From JAWPMT01 sp965229785 (lineage in GTDB: Bacteria; Bacteroidota; Bacteroidia; Cytophagales; Cyclobacteriaceae): DNA of 64,000 nt. The stretch spans positions 3,286,001 through 3,350,000 of the forward strand of contig CBDDJS010000001.1 of assembly GCA_965229785.1 (NCBI GenBank), written 5' to 3'. Made by a program: the position numbers and the translations under genes. Positions 37,713-46,312 of this stretch are shown here, piece after piece (positions within the stretch are counted from its first letter, which is position 1; every line of letters begins with the position of its first letter). The notes under the pieces were generated by a model, which did no database searches, was not told the DNA's origin, and worked only from the letters and a program-made list of their open reading frames with translations.

Positions 37713-37735
37713 AACTATTGACTAAAAAACTATGG
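37713..37735 (-). repeat. Right inverted repeat of the four-helix-bundle cassette
   Basis: AACTATTGACT, six A residues and CTATGG form the mirror of the left end at 37284-37306. It ends 7 bases before the ispE ATG, so it also forms the ispE leader. The two ends could fold the transcript into a long stem that encloses the gene. Confidence 0.75.
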
Positions 37736-37742
37736 ACTGACA

Positions 37743-38537
37743 ATGATCTGCTTCCCCAACGCCAAGATAAACCTTGGATTAAACGTCACGAATAAAAGGC
37801 AGGACGGGTACCACGATATCCAGTCCTGCTTATTCCCTATTCCACTGAGGGATATACTGGAAATCATTCCTGCTGATAAGTTTTCATTTCGACAAACGGG
37901 TCTGGAAATACCGGACAATGGGTCCACAAATCTGTGTGTCCAGGCTTATGATTTATTAAAAGTCGATCATGATTTACCTCCGGTGGCCATCCATCTTCAC
38001 AAAGTCATACCCATGGGTGCTGGTTTAGGGGGTGGTTCTTCTGATTGTGCTTTTACGTTGAAATTACTGAATGAGGTCTTCTCTTTGCAATTGACTGCAG
38101 CACAACTGGAAGGTTACGCTGCTCAACTAGGCAGTGATTGTCCTTTTTTCATCAAAAACATTCCAGCCATTGCGACAGGTACAGGTACCACACTGACTCC
38201 CTTTGATCTGGATTTGTCAGCTTATTCTATCGGCATGATATTTCCAGGTGTTCACATTGGCACCAAAGAAGCTTACAGTGGATTGACCCCAAAATGGCCA
38301 GAACATGTTCTGGAAGAAACGCTTAATTCAAACCTTCATGCCTGGCAGGAGAAACTGATCAATGACTTTCAGCCAGGAGCAATAAGTCTTCATGAAGAGG
38401 TTGCTAAGGCGCTTTCAGACTTGAAGGGGCTAAATGCATTGTACTATGCCATGAGCGGCTCCGGATCGGCTGTATTCGGGTTGTTTAGCGATGATAAGTC
38501 ACAAAAGGAAGTTGATTATTTTAGTTCGCTGGCGTGA
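37743..38537 (+). CDS. ispE: 4-diphosphocytidyl-2-C-methyl-D-erythritol kinase
   Basis: The 264-residue GHMP kinase phosphorylates CDP-methylerythritol in the MEP isoprenoid pathway. It begins CFPNAKINLGLNV, matching the family start PAKINL.L. The ATP-binding motif PMGAGLGGGSSDCA lies at about residues 95-108. A C-terminal MSGSGSAVFGLF closes the fold. Size is typical or slightly short. Its natural promoter may have been displaced by the cassette directly upstream. Confidence 0.95.
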   Translation: MICFPNAKINLGLNVTNKRQDGYHDIQSCLFPIPLRDILEIIPADKFSFRQTGLEIPDNGSTNLCVQAYDLLKVDHDLPPVAIHLHKVIPMGAGLGGGSSDCAFTLKLLNEVFSLQLTAAQLEGYAAQLGSDCPFFIKNIPAIATGTGTTLTPFDLDLSAYSIGMIFPGVHIGTKEAYSGLTPKWPEHVLEETLNSNLHAWQEKLINDFQPGAISLHEEVAKALSDLKGLNALYYAMSGSGSAVFGLFSDDKSQKEVDYFSSLA

Positions 38538-38558
38538 CCCTACGGCCTCTTGAACTGG

Positions 38559-39185
38559 CTATTCACATTCACTTTCGTAGACGCGCACCATATGATAAAT
38601 ATCTGCTACGCCAAATTCCTTATCACCGATCCTCTTTGATAAAAGTGGACAATCATTGAAGTACTTAGCCATTCTTTCGCTGAAACCCAGCTTCTTACAA
38701 GAGACCAGCTTTCCCTTTTTTTTCTTAAGATAGTAATAGGTTTCTTCTTTGGATGGATTGCCATATAGTGACAACATTCCATTGGCATCCATGTGAAATT
38801 GCACATCGTCGTTAAGTGTTCTTTGAACCCGAAGGAAGATGTCAACCTTATTCCCAGTATCTACTACCCGATAGATCTGCAATCCGTAAATGATAAATTG
38901 TTCAAAACCATATCCAAAGCCCTTTAAGTCCCTGGGTCCGTATTTGTTTTTCACACCTTGCTCATTCACAAATCGTATGCCTGAAAAGAGATTGATTTCT
39001 TTGCCAGGTTTTCTTAGTAATAAGCCCTTGATTACAACCGAATCCCTGTTAATGACGTAACCTTCCAGGTAGTTTCCACTATCCAGGTATTTTTCATATT
39101 TCGCATGGCTTTGAGCCATGACATCCGTTCTGCAGAGCATTACCACCAAAAGAACAGTAACCCACAAAAGCAATTGTTGTTTCAT
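38559..39185 (-). CDS. Hypothetical secreted protein
   Basis: The 208-residue product has a signal peptide (about 1-24, ending VMAQ). The mature part is basic and mixed alpha/beta, with a segment GYVINRDSVVIKGLLLRK near the start and two Cys toward the end. Such NRDSVVIKG-type strands occur in Bacteroidota secreted proteins of unknown function. It converges with ispE and lies 36 bases downstream of the Crp/Fnr gene on the same strand. No function can be assigned. Confidence 0.6.
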   Translation of the reverse strand: MKQQLLLWVTVLLVVMLCRTDVMAQSHAKYEKYLDSGNYLEGYVINRDSVVIKGLLLRKPGKEINLFSGIRFVNEQGVKNKYGPRDLKGFGYGFEQFIIYGLQIYRVVDTGNKVDIFLRVQRTLNDDVQFHMDANGMLSLYGNPSKEETYYYLKKKKGKLVSCKKLGFSERMAKYFNDCPLLSKRIGDKEFGVADIYHMVRVYESECE

Positions 39186-39221
39186 TATGGTTAGCCTGCC
39201 GATCGACGGGCATTTTTGGCA

Positions 39222-39926
39222 TTACACGGATTGTGTCTCGCTCAATTCCCTTAGTTTGTCCATATCCCGGATCAGAATTCTCCGGCGATCGAAATTGATG
39301 AAGTTCTGATCTCGTAATTCATTGAAAACGGTCGTTACCGTCTGCCTGGAGGTCCCGGTAAGTCTGGAAATATCTTTGTGGGTGTAGTGATTCTTGATCA
39401 TCGTTTCAAAGCCTACCTTTTTGCCACGCTCATCCCCCATTTCCAGTAAGAATTCAATCACACGGGTCTTAGAGTCCTTGAAAACCATTGATTCCACCTT
39501 TCGCTCCACTTTCCGGAATTTCAACCCAATGACTTTGATGATAGCGAAGTTCAACTCTTCATTCTCTTTCATCAATAATTTCAGGTCATCAATGGTCAGA
39601 GGACAGATCGTGGTGGTATGATCAAGCGCCTTGGCAAATTCCTTGGTTTTCGTTTCCCCGGCTATGGCTAACTCACCAAAAATTTCGCCCCGACTAAGGA
39701 TCGCTTTTACCACTTCTTCGCCATCCTGTGTATAAGAACCTAATTTCACCCGACCATCCGAGATCAGGTATACATGCTTGTTGGGCTCATCAGGCATGTA
39801 AATGAAATCACCCTTCTTGTAGCGTCGGAATTCATGCTTCTCCGCCATTTCTTTTACTCGATGCGGGCAAAATATGTTATACAGATCTACCTCCTCGAAA
39901 AACCAAAAATTCGACTCCTGACTCAC
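39222..39926 (-). CDS. Crp/Fnr-family transcription regulator
   Basis: The 234-residue protein has an N-terminal cyclic-nucleotide-binding-like beta-roll (about 30-145, with ILSRGEIFGELAI) and a C-terminal winged helix (about 165-225) with the recognition helix TGTSRQTVTTVFNELRD. No Fnr-type cluster of four cysteines is seen, so it is not an iron-sulfur oxygen sensor. The GTG at 39926 is the start. The effector and targets are unknown. It may regulate the PhnD-like gene upstream, 66 bases away. Confidence 0.9.
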   Translation of the reverse strand: MSQESNFWFFEEVDLYNIFCPHRVKEMAEKHEFRRYKKGDFIYMPDEPNKHVYLISDGRVKLGSYTQDGEEVVKAILSRGEIFGELAIAGETKTKEFAKALDHTTTICPLTIDDLKLLMKENEELNFAIIKVIGLKFRKVERKVESMVFKDSKTRVIEFLLEMGDERGKKVGFETMIKNHYTHKDISRLTGTSRQTVTTVFNELRDQNFINFDRRRILIRDMDKLRELSETQSV

Positions 39927-39992
39927 TTGAATTACTATTAAATTCTACTCAACTAAAATAAGTGATTTTTTAAAAATGATGATGTACGACAT

Positions 39993-41828
39993 TTAAGACT
40001 TGCGCAGGATATTCATTATTCTGCCAAATTCTTTCTCTGTGATCCTGCCATCCACGATGATATTTTCAATTTCCTCTTTTTGTCCATCAGACAGTTTTAC
40101 ATCTTGTGGTGTTATCCGATCCATGAGTACACTAACTTCTTCTATCCGATTATTGAGTATCATAAATTGATTCTCATTGATCGTTCCTTGCTCAAACAAA
40201 CGACTGATCTGCTCTTTCTGAGCTATGACACGCGCTTCAAATTTGAGGTGATCTTCCAGAAAATCCTTGAGCAATTCATTGGTTTGGTAAAGAATGGTCT
40301 TAAATCGCTTTTGCTTTCTTTTCGTAAATACTCTACCGACCAAAGCGGAAATGATGGCGAAAACCACCCCAAGTATCAAACCGAGTTTATCCCAATAGTC
40401 CTGTCGCCAAAATTTGGCGCTGAATATATTGTGACTGGGAGTGATCAATATTTCCGAACCATCATCTTTTATCTCTGCAGGAAGGTAAATGATCCTTAAT
40501 CTATCTCCTCTACTGGCATTCAAGTCAATAAAATGTAGGTTTTTCTGACTTATGGTCACCTGATCTTTCGGAATCTTCTCCGTATCCCCAATTGCTTTAA
40601 CCCATTCGAATTCATAATGACCAATATTGACCCCATCGTCAGTTCCGTAGGTCACAAACCACTCATTCTCTTTTTGAAGCAACTCTGTTTCTATTGGCTG
40701 AACTTCCAAAAAGTGTTGCACCACTATCTTCGGTAAAGCTGATTTTACTGCCTTGAGCGTAATATCTCCTTTTCCTGCCAGTTGATCTCCTACCTGGACC
40801 TGGTAGTGAAACAGGTCTTCTACAGCGAACAGACTTACTTCAATTTTCAAGGTATGCAGAGGATCATCCTTTTTCAGGTCAAATCGTCCTGATTGCCTGA
40901 TTTCCTGCTCAATATCCGTCCTTAGCAAGGAAAGAATATCACCAGAACGCCCCAGGATCTCCTGGGTTTTTTCACCGACATTAACCGATAGGTTCACATG
41001 AGGTTTTATTCGAACTTCTCTCAAGTATCGCCGAAGTGAATTGTAGTAAGATTCGTTTTGAGGTTTCCATGAGTTGATCTTCAAAGGGTTCTCCTCAAAA
41101 AGCTGTCTGACCGATGGCACTTTATCCGCTTTAAGCATAATTTCCTGCACCTGATCTCTAATGTCTGGCCCTAACTTTGGAGAAAAAACATAAGCGTGAT
41201 AGGGAATTTCGTAGGTAGTCAGCACATTGAAATCCCTCAATTCATGACCTACTTTGGAAAATCCGGCCAGATCAATACCAACGGCATCTACATCCCCCGC
41301 GACCAACGCTTCAATTGCTTTATCGTGCCCTCCTGTGAAAAGCACCTGAGCTTCTGAGAAAGAGATGTCGTATTCCTCGATAATACTTTTAGGCAAATGA
41401 TAGCCTGAAGTAGAGGTAGGTTTCACAAAGCCTATTTGCTTGTTTTTCAAATCCGTGATGGACTGGATCTTACTTGTCTTCAGGGTTAAGATCGCTCCCT
41501 CGTAATTTTCTCTACCATTTACCGTATGTGAGGCAAAAACTTCCAGATCTGGAAAATCTCCCTTGGCTGCCAGGTATGGAAAGACCGTAAACACGCCCAA
41601 ATCCAGTTCTCCCTGATCAAGTTGATAGCCTAATTCCAATTCAGACACCAGGGAAAATTCTAATTCCAATTGCAATTTTTCTGCTACATATTCGAATAAA
41701 GGGGGATAAGTATCAAGTACTTTCTGATCCGTTTTGTAGGGAATAACACCTACTTTTAGTTGCTGACCGTATGCCACCCCACACAGCACCAGCACATTGA
41801 AAAGAATCGAAATAAACTTTGCTCTCAT
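39993..41828 (-). CDS. PhnD-like binding protein fused to membrane anchor and cytoplasmic coil
   Basis: The 611-residue protein has a signal peptide (about 1-21) followed by a PhnD-type periplasmic binding domain (about 22-255: LKVGVIPYK, LDLGVFTVFPYLAAKG, GFVKPTSTSGYHLP, GGHDKAIEALVAGDVDAVGID). A second, beta-rich periplasmic region spans about 260-470. One membrane segment lies at about 479-499, and a charged cytoplasmic coiled coil of about 110 residues follows. There is no kinase, cyclase or receiver domain. It looks like a sensor that passes a ligand signal across the membrane by the coil, but the output is not evident. No ABC permease is nearby, so a transport role is unlikely. Confidence 0.75.
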   Translation of the reverse strand: MRAKFISILFNVLVLCGVAYGQQLKVGVIPYKTDQKVLDTYPPLFEYVAEKLQLELEFSLVSELELGYQLDQGELDLGVFTVFPYLAAKGDFPDLEVFASHTVNGRENYEGAILTLKTSKIQSITDLKNKQIGFVKPTSTSGYHLPKSIIEEYDISFSEAQVLFTGGHDKAIEALVAGDVDAVGIDLAGFSKVGHELRDFNVLTTYEIPYHAYVFSPKLGPDIRDQVQEIMLKADKVPSVRQLFEENPLKINSWKPQNESYYNSLRRYLREVRIKPHVNLSVNVGEKTQEILGRSGDILSLLRTDIEQEIRQSGRFDLKKDDPLHTLKIEVSLFAVEDLFHYQVQVGDQLAGKGDITLKAVKSALPKIVVQHFLEVQPIETELLQKENEWFVTYGTDDGVNIGHYEFEWVKAIGDTEKIPKDQVTISQKNLHFIDLNASRGDRLRIIYLPAEIKDDGSEILITPSHNIFSAKFWRQDYWDKLGLILGVVFAIISALVGRVFTKRKQKRFKTILYQTNELLKDFLEDHLKFEARVIAQKEQISRLFEQGTINENQFMILNNRIEEVSVLMDRITPQDVKLSDGQKEEIENIIVDGRITEKEFGRIMNILRKS

Positions 41829-41867
41829 GTTAACTCGGTACGGGAAAGTTACTTTCCAGTAAAAAAA

Positions 41868-42506
41868 TTACGCAGCTGCTCCTGCTGCTCTTTTGACGCC
41901 TGCCAGGATCACGAAACATGCCACGATCATCAGCAAATGTGCGACATCATGGTGATTGAACCACACGGGGTGGATCGACAAATTCATGAGACGTCCAACC
42001 GCCGTAAGCACGGAAATAATGAATCCAAAAATAATCAACTGACTACCAAGCACAACTTTACCCAGGTATCCATAAGTCTGAAGGATCAATACGGTAAGCA
42101 ATGAAACGACGGTCGTTACTAATACAACATCAAACACACGGAACCAGATGAGGGCAATAAAAAACAGTACCAACTGAATTTTTACCAGCAACATACCCGT
42201 GCCGGTCCTCTTTTTTGTGATCTGCTCAATAGAGGCCGATTGAGCAAAATATGCCGTAAGCCCCCCAAACACCCAACCGAATAATTTCAACCATTGGACC
42301 TCATAACTAGAAAAGAGGTGCGAAAAAATGCCAATGAATGTTGATGCTCCTAAAGTGAGAAAAAAATAAGACCAGGCCACAGTACCGTACGTATTGGCTA
42401 CTTGCCTGATCTGCCGAAAGGCGTAAAAACATGCGGCTGCCAAAAGAAGGTTGCCAAAAGCCGTCACAGGCTCAGATAAGATCAGCCCAAAGAGTTCGAT
42501 TTGCAT
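41868..42506 (-). CDS. Hypothetical multi-pass membrane protein
   Basis: The 212-residue protein has about seven hydrophobic segments. Its last loop and helix contain HPVWFNHHDVAHLLMIV, a His- and Asp-rich motif (HH-D-xx-H) reminiscent of ceramidase-like membrane hydrolases, which bind zinc with His residues. The similarity is limited to this motif and topology, so the function is not assigned. It lies 39 bases upstream of the PhnD-like gene and may be in its operon. Confidence 0.65.
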   Translation of the reverse strand: MQIELFGLILSEPVTAFGNLLLAAACFYAFRQIRQVANTYGTVAWSYFFLTLGASTFIGIFSHLFSSYEVQWLKLFGWVFGGLTAYFAQSASIEQITKKRTGTGMLLVKIQLVLFFIALIWFRVFDVVLVTTVVSLLTVLILQTYGYLGKVVLGSQLIIFGFIISVLTAVGRLMNLSIHPVWFNHHDVAHLLMIVACFVILAGVKRAAGAAA

Positions 42507-42563
42507 GATGGTAGTTAGTCGAGCAGCGCAATTTAATTAGGGCGTATTGAAATTCTTTTGTTA

Positions 42564-42580
42564 ACAGAAGAATCTTCTGT
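42564..42580. promoter_or_regulatory. 17-bp perfect palindrome, possible operator
   Basis: ACAGAAGA and TCTTCTGT are perfect 8-bp arms around one central A. The site is 58 bases upstream of the membrane-protein ATG at 42506 and about 120 bases after the DMT transporter stop. No T-tract follows, so it looks more like a regulator-binding site than a terminator. Confidence 0.4.
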
Positions 42581-42702
42581 CAAATACATAGAAATTTACC
42601 AAACACCAGCACATATTCTTCCAATCAATGACTTACCAAAACCTTCCTTATTCTTTCATATACCCGCTTTAACTCCGAAAGACCTTATTCAGCATTGATC
42701 GG

Positions 42703-43593
42703 TTATGATCGGTTTCGAATGTATCGCTGAATAGGCGGATAGATCAGCACGGATATCAGGATGATCCCCGTCCCAAAATAAAATGACGTGTTCATCTCTT
42801 CTGAAGCGCCAAATATGATCAGGGCAAGTACGATTCCGTAAACCGGCTCCAGGTTGATGATCAGGTTAATAGTAAAAGCAGTAAATCGTCGCATCAATGC
42901 TACACTTGCCGTATATGCATATACCGTGCAGATAACCACCAATACGAAAAGATACAACCAGTCAAGACCAATGGGCATTATCTGTAGTGGAGATTCAGTT
43001 AAACTCCCAAGATATACTGGCAGAAAAAGCGCGATGGCAAGCGCGGCAAATCCCATTTCATAGAATGAGATAATCACTGGATCATTGTTCCTGATCACAT
43101 GGGCATTGATGACGGTAAAAAAAGCAGAAAGCATTGCTGCCCCTATCGCAACCGCAAACCCCAACCCATATTGAAAGTCATCTTGAAAAATAACCAACAT
43201 ACCTACAAACCCGAGCCCACCCAGCAAAATCTCATGTGGTTTGATCCGTTTCTTCATGGACAGGGGTTCCGCCAATCCAGTCCAAATGGCCGTAGTGGCC
43301 ATTCCCGCCAGGCAGACGGATACATTCGAAAGTTGGGCTGCCAGAAAAAACAGAATCCAGTGGGCCGCAATCATCACACCTGCAAAGACGATCAGGACGA
43401 TATCTCTGGAGTTATGTATTTTGAAATTTTTCCTGGTATAGGTTATAACAATCCAAAGCGTGATCGCGGCGAAAAACGTCCTTAGCAACACCAATTCTAC
43501 CGGAGGTATGGATATTAATTTTCCCAGAATTGCCGTAAACCCCCAAAGCAAGACAATGAAATGAAGACGCAAGTAGTCTCGAGGAGAACTCAT
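42703..43593 (-). CDS. EamA/DMT-family transporter
   Basis: The 296-residue protein has ten predicted membrane helices in two EamA repeats (WGFTAILGKL early in the first, and a second from about residue 150). I start at the ATG at 43593, which overlaps the TGA of the LptF/G gene by 4 bases, rather than an upstream in-frame start. The EamA family exports diverse metabolites or amino acids. The substrate here is unknown. Confidence 0.88.
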   Translation of the reverse strand: MSSPRDYLRLHFIVLLWGFTAILGKLISIPPVELVLLRTFFAAITLWIVITYTRKNFKIHNSRDIVLIVFAGVMIAAHWILFFLAAQLSNVSVCLAGMATTAIWTGLAEPLSMKKRIKPHEILLGGLGFVGMLVIFQDDFQYGLGFAVAIGAAMLSAFFTVINAHVIRNNDPVIISFYEMGFAALAIALFLPVYLGSLTESPLQIMPIGLDWLYLFVLVVICTVYAYTASVALMRRFTAFTINLIINLEPVYGIVLALIIFGASEEMNTSFYFGTGIILISVLIYPPIQRYIRNRS

Positions 43594-44663
43594 CGGGGCA
43601 CAGTGTGGTACATCAGAAAGCCAACAATGGTGAATGAAATATTGGGAATCCAAACGGCCAGAATGGGGTCCATGGTATTGGCCTCAGCTACTGCCCTGGT
43701 CAAAATGAACATGATGATAAACACGAAGGCAATCAAGAAGCCCAATGCGATTTGAAAACCGGTTCCCCGCCTCGATTTCCTGGCAGAAACAATCAATCCA
43801 ATAAACACCAATACCAATACGCCAAATGGTTGCATGAATCGAATATACTTTTCAATCTGGTAGATCTGCACATCATCTGCACCACGAGATTGCTGTAAGG
43901 CAATGTAATCATCCAATTCAAACATGGTAAGGGTCTCCCAAAGCCTCTCCTTATTATCAAAATCCTTGGGATATAAATTCAACGCGGTATCAAGTTTATT
44001 CCCGTCTTCAAAGATTTCTTTATCATCCAAAAGAATTCTTTTTCTCCAGTTGATTAGTGTCCATTTGTTGGTTGCCGTATCCCACTCGATCCTGTTGGCA
44101 GAGATCTTTTCCTTCAATTTTAGATCCTGGATCTTTTCCAGCGTCACTTTGTAACCAATCTCCCGCCGGTTGTTATACCGATCCATGTAGATATAATCCT
44201 CTTCACCTATTTTGAAGTGGATATTTCGATCGCTGAAATAAAAGGGCTTTCCAAGGTATTCTATCTCGAAATTGATCCTGAATTTATTGGTATCCGGTAT
44301 GACGTAACTGTTTAGATAGAAACTCGCTCCCGAAATCAAAATCGCCCCGATGAAATAAGGTACCATCAAACGCTTAAAGCTCACTCCGCTAGCCAAAATC
44401 GCGATGATTTCTGTTCTGGCAGCTAATTGAGCGGTAACAAAAACAGTAGCGATAAAAACAGTGATAGGCGTTAGTAAACTGGCAATAAAAGGGATAAAAG
44501 TCAGGTAATACAGTCCGATCAATTCGCCGGAAACCTGATTCTCTATAAAATCATCGTTCTTCTCCGTGAAATCAATTACGCAGATGATAGCGAGCAATCC
44601 AATCACGACGAACACGAAAGTGCCCAGAAATTTCTTCAGTATATACCAATCAAGTTTTTTCAT
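43590..44663 (-). CDS. LptF/LptG-family lipopolysaccharide export permease
   Basis: The 357-residue inner-membrane protein has the family start LDWYILKKFLGTF, six membrane helices (three near the N-terminus and three after about residue 265) and a periplasmic beta-jellyroll of about 150 residues between. The LptF/G pair with LptB moves lipopolysaccharide from the inner membrane to the bridge. Only one of the pair is encoded here. It lies 20 bases after tgt and overlaps the DMT gene. Confidence 0.9.
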   Translation of the reverse strand: MKKLDWYILKKFLGTFVFVVIGLLAIICVIDFTEKNDDFIENQVSGELIGLYYLTFIPFIASLLTPITVFIATVFVTAQLAARTEIIAILASGVSFKRLMVPYFIGAILISGASFYLNSYVIPDTNKFRINFEIEYLGKPFYFSDRNIHFKIGEEDYIYMDRYNNRREIGYKVTLEKIQDLKLKEKISANRIEWDTATNKWTLINWRKRILLDDKEIFEDGNKLDTALNLYPKDFDNKERLWETLTMFELDDYIALQQSRGADDVQIYQIEKYIRFMQPFGVLVLVFIGLIVSARKSRRGTGFQIALGFLIAFVFIIMFILTRAVAEANTMDPILAVWIPNISFTIVGFLMYHTVPR

Positions 44664-44683
44664 CTAGTGCGTCAGGAATGACC

Positions 44684-45814
44684 TCACAGTCTTCTGGATA
44701 CATTTTTAACCATGTAATTCTTCCAGCCGGCAAACTTCCCTTCCTGAATTTGCTTGCGGGCCTCTCTTACTAACCACAGATAGAACGAAAGATTGTGCAC
44801 ACTAGCGATTTGTGCCCCCAACATTTCATTGCTCATGACCAGATGTCTCAGATAGGCTTTAGAGTAGAACGTGCTTACGTGTCCTTCGAGATTTGGATCG
44901 ATGGGACTATAATCCATTTTCCATTTCTCATTTCGAATATTTACCACTCCTTCTGTCGTAAACAGCATGCCATTTCTTGCATTTCTTGTAGGCATAACGC
45001 AATCAAACATATCTACACCAAGGGCGATACACTCCAGGATATTTGCCGGTGTTCCCACGCCCATCAAATATCTTGGTTTATCTTTTGGCAGAATGTTGCA
45101 AACCATTTCAGTCATGGCATACAAGTCCTCATGTGGCTCTCCCACAGACAATCCTCCGATGGCGTTGCCCTCACGTTCGCAGGAAGCAACGAATTCCGCA
45201 GATTCCTTTCGGAGGTCCGGATAGACGCTACCCTGAACGATCGGAAATAAGGTCTGACTATACCCGTAGTGCCCCTCCGTCGTATCGAATCGCTCGATAC
45301 AGCGCTTCAACCATCGATGCGTCATATGCATGGATTTCTGCGCATAATCATATTCACAAGGGTATGGGGTACATTCGTCGAATGCCATAATGATATCCGC
45401 TCCGATGATGCGTTGAATGTCCATGACATGCTCCGGAGAAAACATGTGCTTGGAACCATCGATGTGACTCTGGAAGTTTACCCCCCACTCTTCAATACTT
45501 CGATTGTCACCCAAAGAATAAACCTGATACCCTCCACTATCTGTCAAAATGGGTCGATCCCAGCCATTGAACTGGTGCAGCCCGCCGGCACCGCTGATGA
45601 TATCCAAACCCGGACGTAAATACAAATGATAGGTATTGCCCAAAATGATCTCAGCATTGATGTCTTCTTTGAGTTCGCGCTGATGAACAGCCTTCACTGT
45701 TGCAGCTGTCCCAACGGGCATAAAAATGGGCGTATGGATATCTCCATGATCCGTTTTCACGACCCCTGCTCGGGCTCCGCTTTTCTTATCGTTTGCTTCC
45801 AGGGTAAAGTCCAC
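44684..45814 (-). CDS. tgt: tRNA-guanine transglycosylase, zinc-site variant
   Basis: The 376-residue enzyme exchanges guanine 34 in certain tRNAs for the queuine precursor. It shows FMPVGTAATVKAV, LGNTYHLYLRPG, ILTDSGGYQVYSL with the catalytic Asp, and the second Asp region FDCVMPTRNARNG. The zinc-binding CxCxxC that usually precedes SRAYLRHL is absent: the corresponding segment reads DPNLEGHVSTFYSKAYLRHL, though the later His in ASVHNLSFYL remains. The start is GTG. This zinc loss seems to be a lineage variant rather than decay, since the rest is intact. Confidence 0.95.
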   Translation of the reverse strand: MDFTLEANDKKSGARAGVVKTDHGDIHTPIFMPVGTAATVKAVHQRELKEDINAEIILGNTYHLYLRPGLDIISGAGGLHQFNGWDRPILTDSGGYQVYSLGDNRSIEEWGVNFQSHIDGSKHMFSPEHVMDIQRIIGADIIMAFDECTPYPCEYDYAQKSMHMTHRWLKRCIERFDTTEGHYGYSQTLFPIVQGSVYPDLRKESAEFVASCEREGNAIGGLSVGEPHEDLYAMTEMVCNILPKDKPRYLMGVGTPANILECIALGVDMFDCVMPTRNARNGMLFTTEGVVNIRNEKWKMDYSPIDPNLEGHVSTFYSKAYLRHLVMSNEMLGAQIASVHNLSFYLWLVREARKQIQEGKFAGWKNYMVKNVSRRL

Positions 45815-45839
45815 CTTCTTGAGTTTAGATTAAGGAGCA

Positions 45840-45847
45840 CAAAAATA
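45840..45847 (-). promoter_or_regulatory. tgt promoter -7 element
   Basis: On the minus strand the sequence reads TATTTTTG, an exact TAnnTTTG match, 25 bases upstream of the GTG start. It would drive tgt, lptF/G and the DMT gene. No -33 TTTG box is evident. Confidence 0.45.
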
Positions 45848-45886
45848 GTTTTTTGCCTAGATTAGAGGGAGCACTTCGACCTAACC

Positions 45887-46312
45887 ATGAGTAAAAACAA
45901 GAAAAAGCAAACCTTATCTGTCATCGGCGCTATATTTTTTGCCCTTTTCATCTATATCATGGGCCGCGCTACGGGAGGCAGGGACATCACCAGTTGGAGA
46001 TATTATGACCTTGAGCAGCATACGGACTTGTTCAAATCATTGGATGATGTAGACAAAGTAATGACTTCCATAGGTTACACAAACACTTATCGAGATGACT
46101 CCAGTACCACCTATCATTGGGACAACTTCACTACCAAAGAAGAGGGGGACTTCAGGTCAAAGATGGTCAATGTTCACGCATTTACGGAAGATGGAAAATT
46201 CAAACTCGAAATAGAACATCGAGGCAATTTCAATTTCTTTAAAGAAGAGCGAATTGATAGCACGTTTACTGAGATAGAAAGCAGGTACAACGCCATGCCC
46301 GATTCGAATTAA
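45887..46312 (+). CDS. Small hypothetical membrane-anchored protein
   Basis: The 141-residue product has a lysine-rich N-terminus, one membrane segment (about 9-28) and a soluble, acidic domain of about 110 residues. It is divergent from tgt with a 72-base gap. No family was recognised. The domain has alternating strands and a charged helix but no visible catalytic motif. Confidence 0.6.
   Translation: MSKNKKKQTLSVIGAIFFALFIYIMGRATGGRDITSWRYYDLEQHTDLFKSLDDVDKVMTSIGYTNTYRDDSSTTYHWDNFTTKEEGDFRSKMVNVHAFTEDGKFKLEIEHRGNFNFFKEERIDSTFTEIESRYNAMPDSN

Larger units (their letters stand above)
37284..37735 (+). mobile_element. Putative 452-bp IVS-like cassette with inverted ends
   Basis: The segment comprises a 23-bp left end, one four-helix-bundle gene and a 23-bp inverted right end. 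It fills the whole space between fabI (ends 37273) and ispE (starts 37743). There is no transposase inside, so it would need help in trans. No clear target duplication is visible at the edges. Mobility is inferred from structure. Confidence 0.5.

Noticed and set aside
44795..45250. 151-codon plus-strand frame opposite tgt
   Set aside because: It lies entirely opposite a conserved enzyme and has no signal or family pattern.
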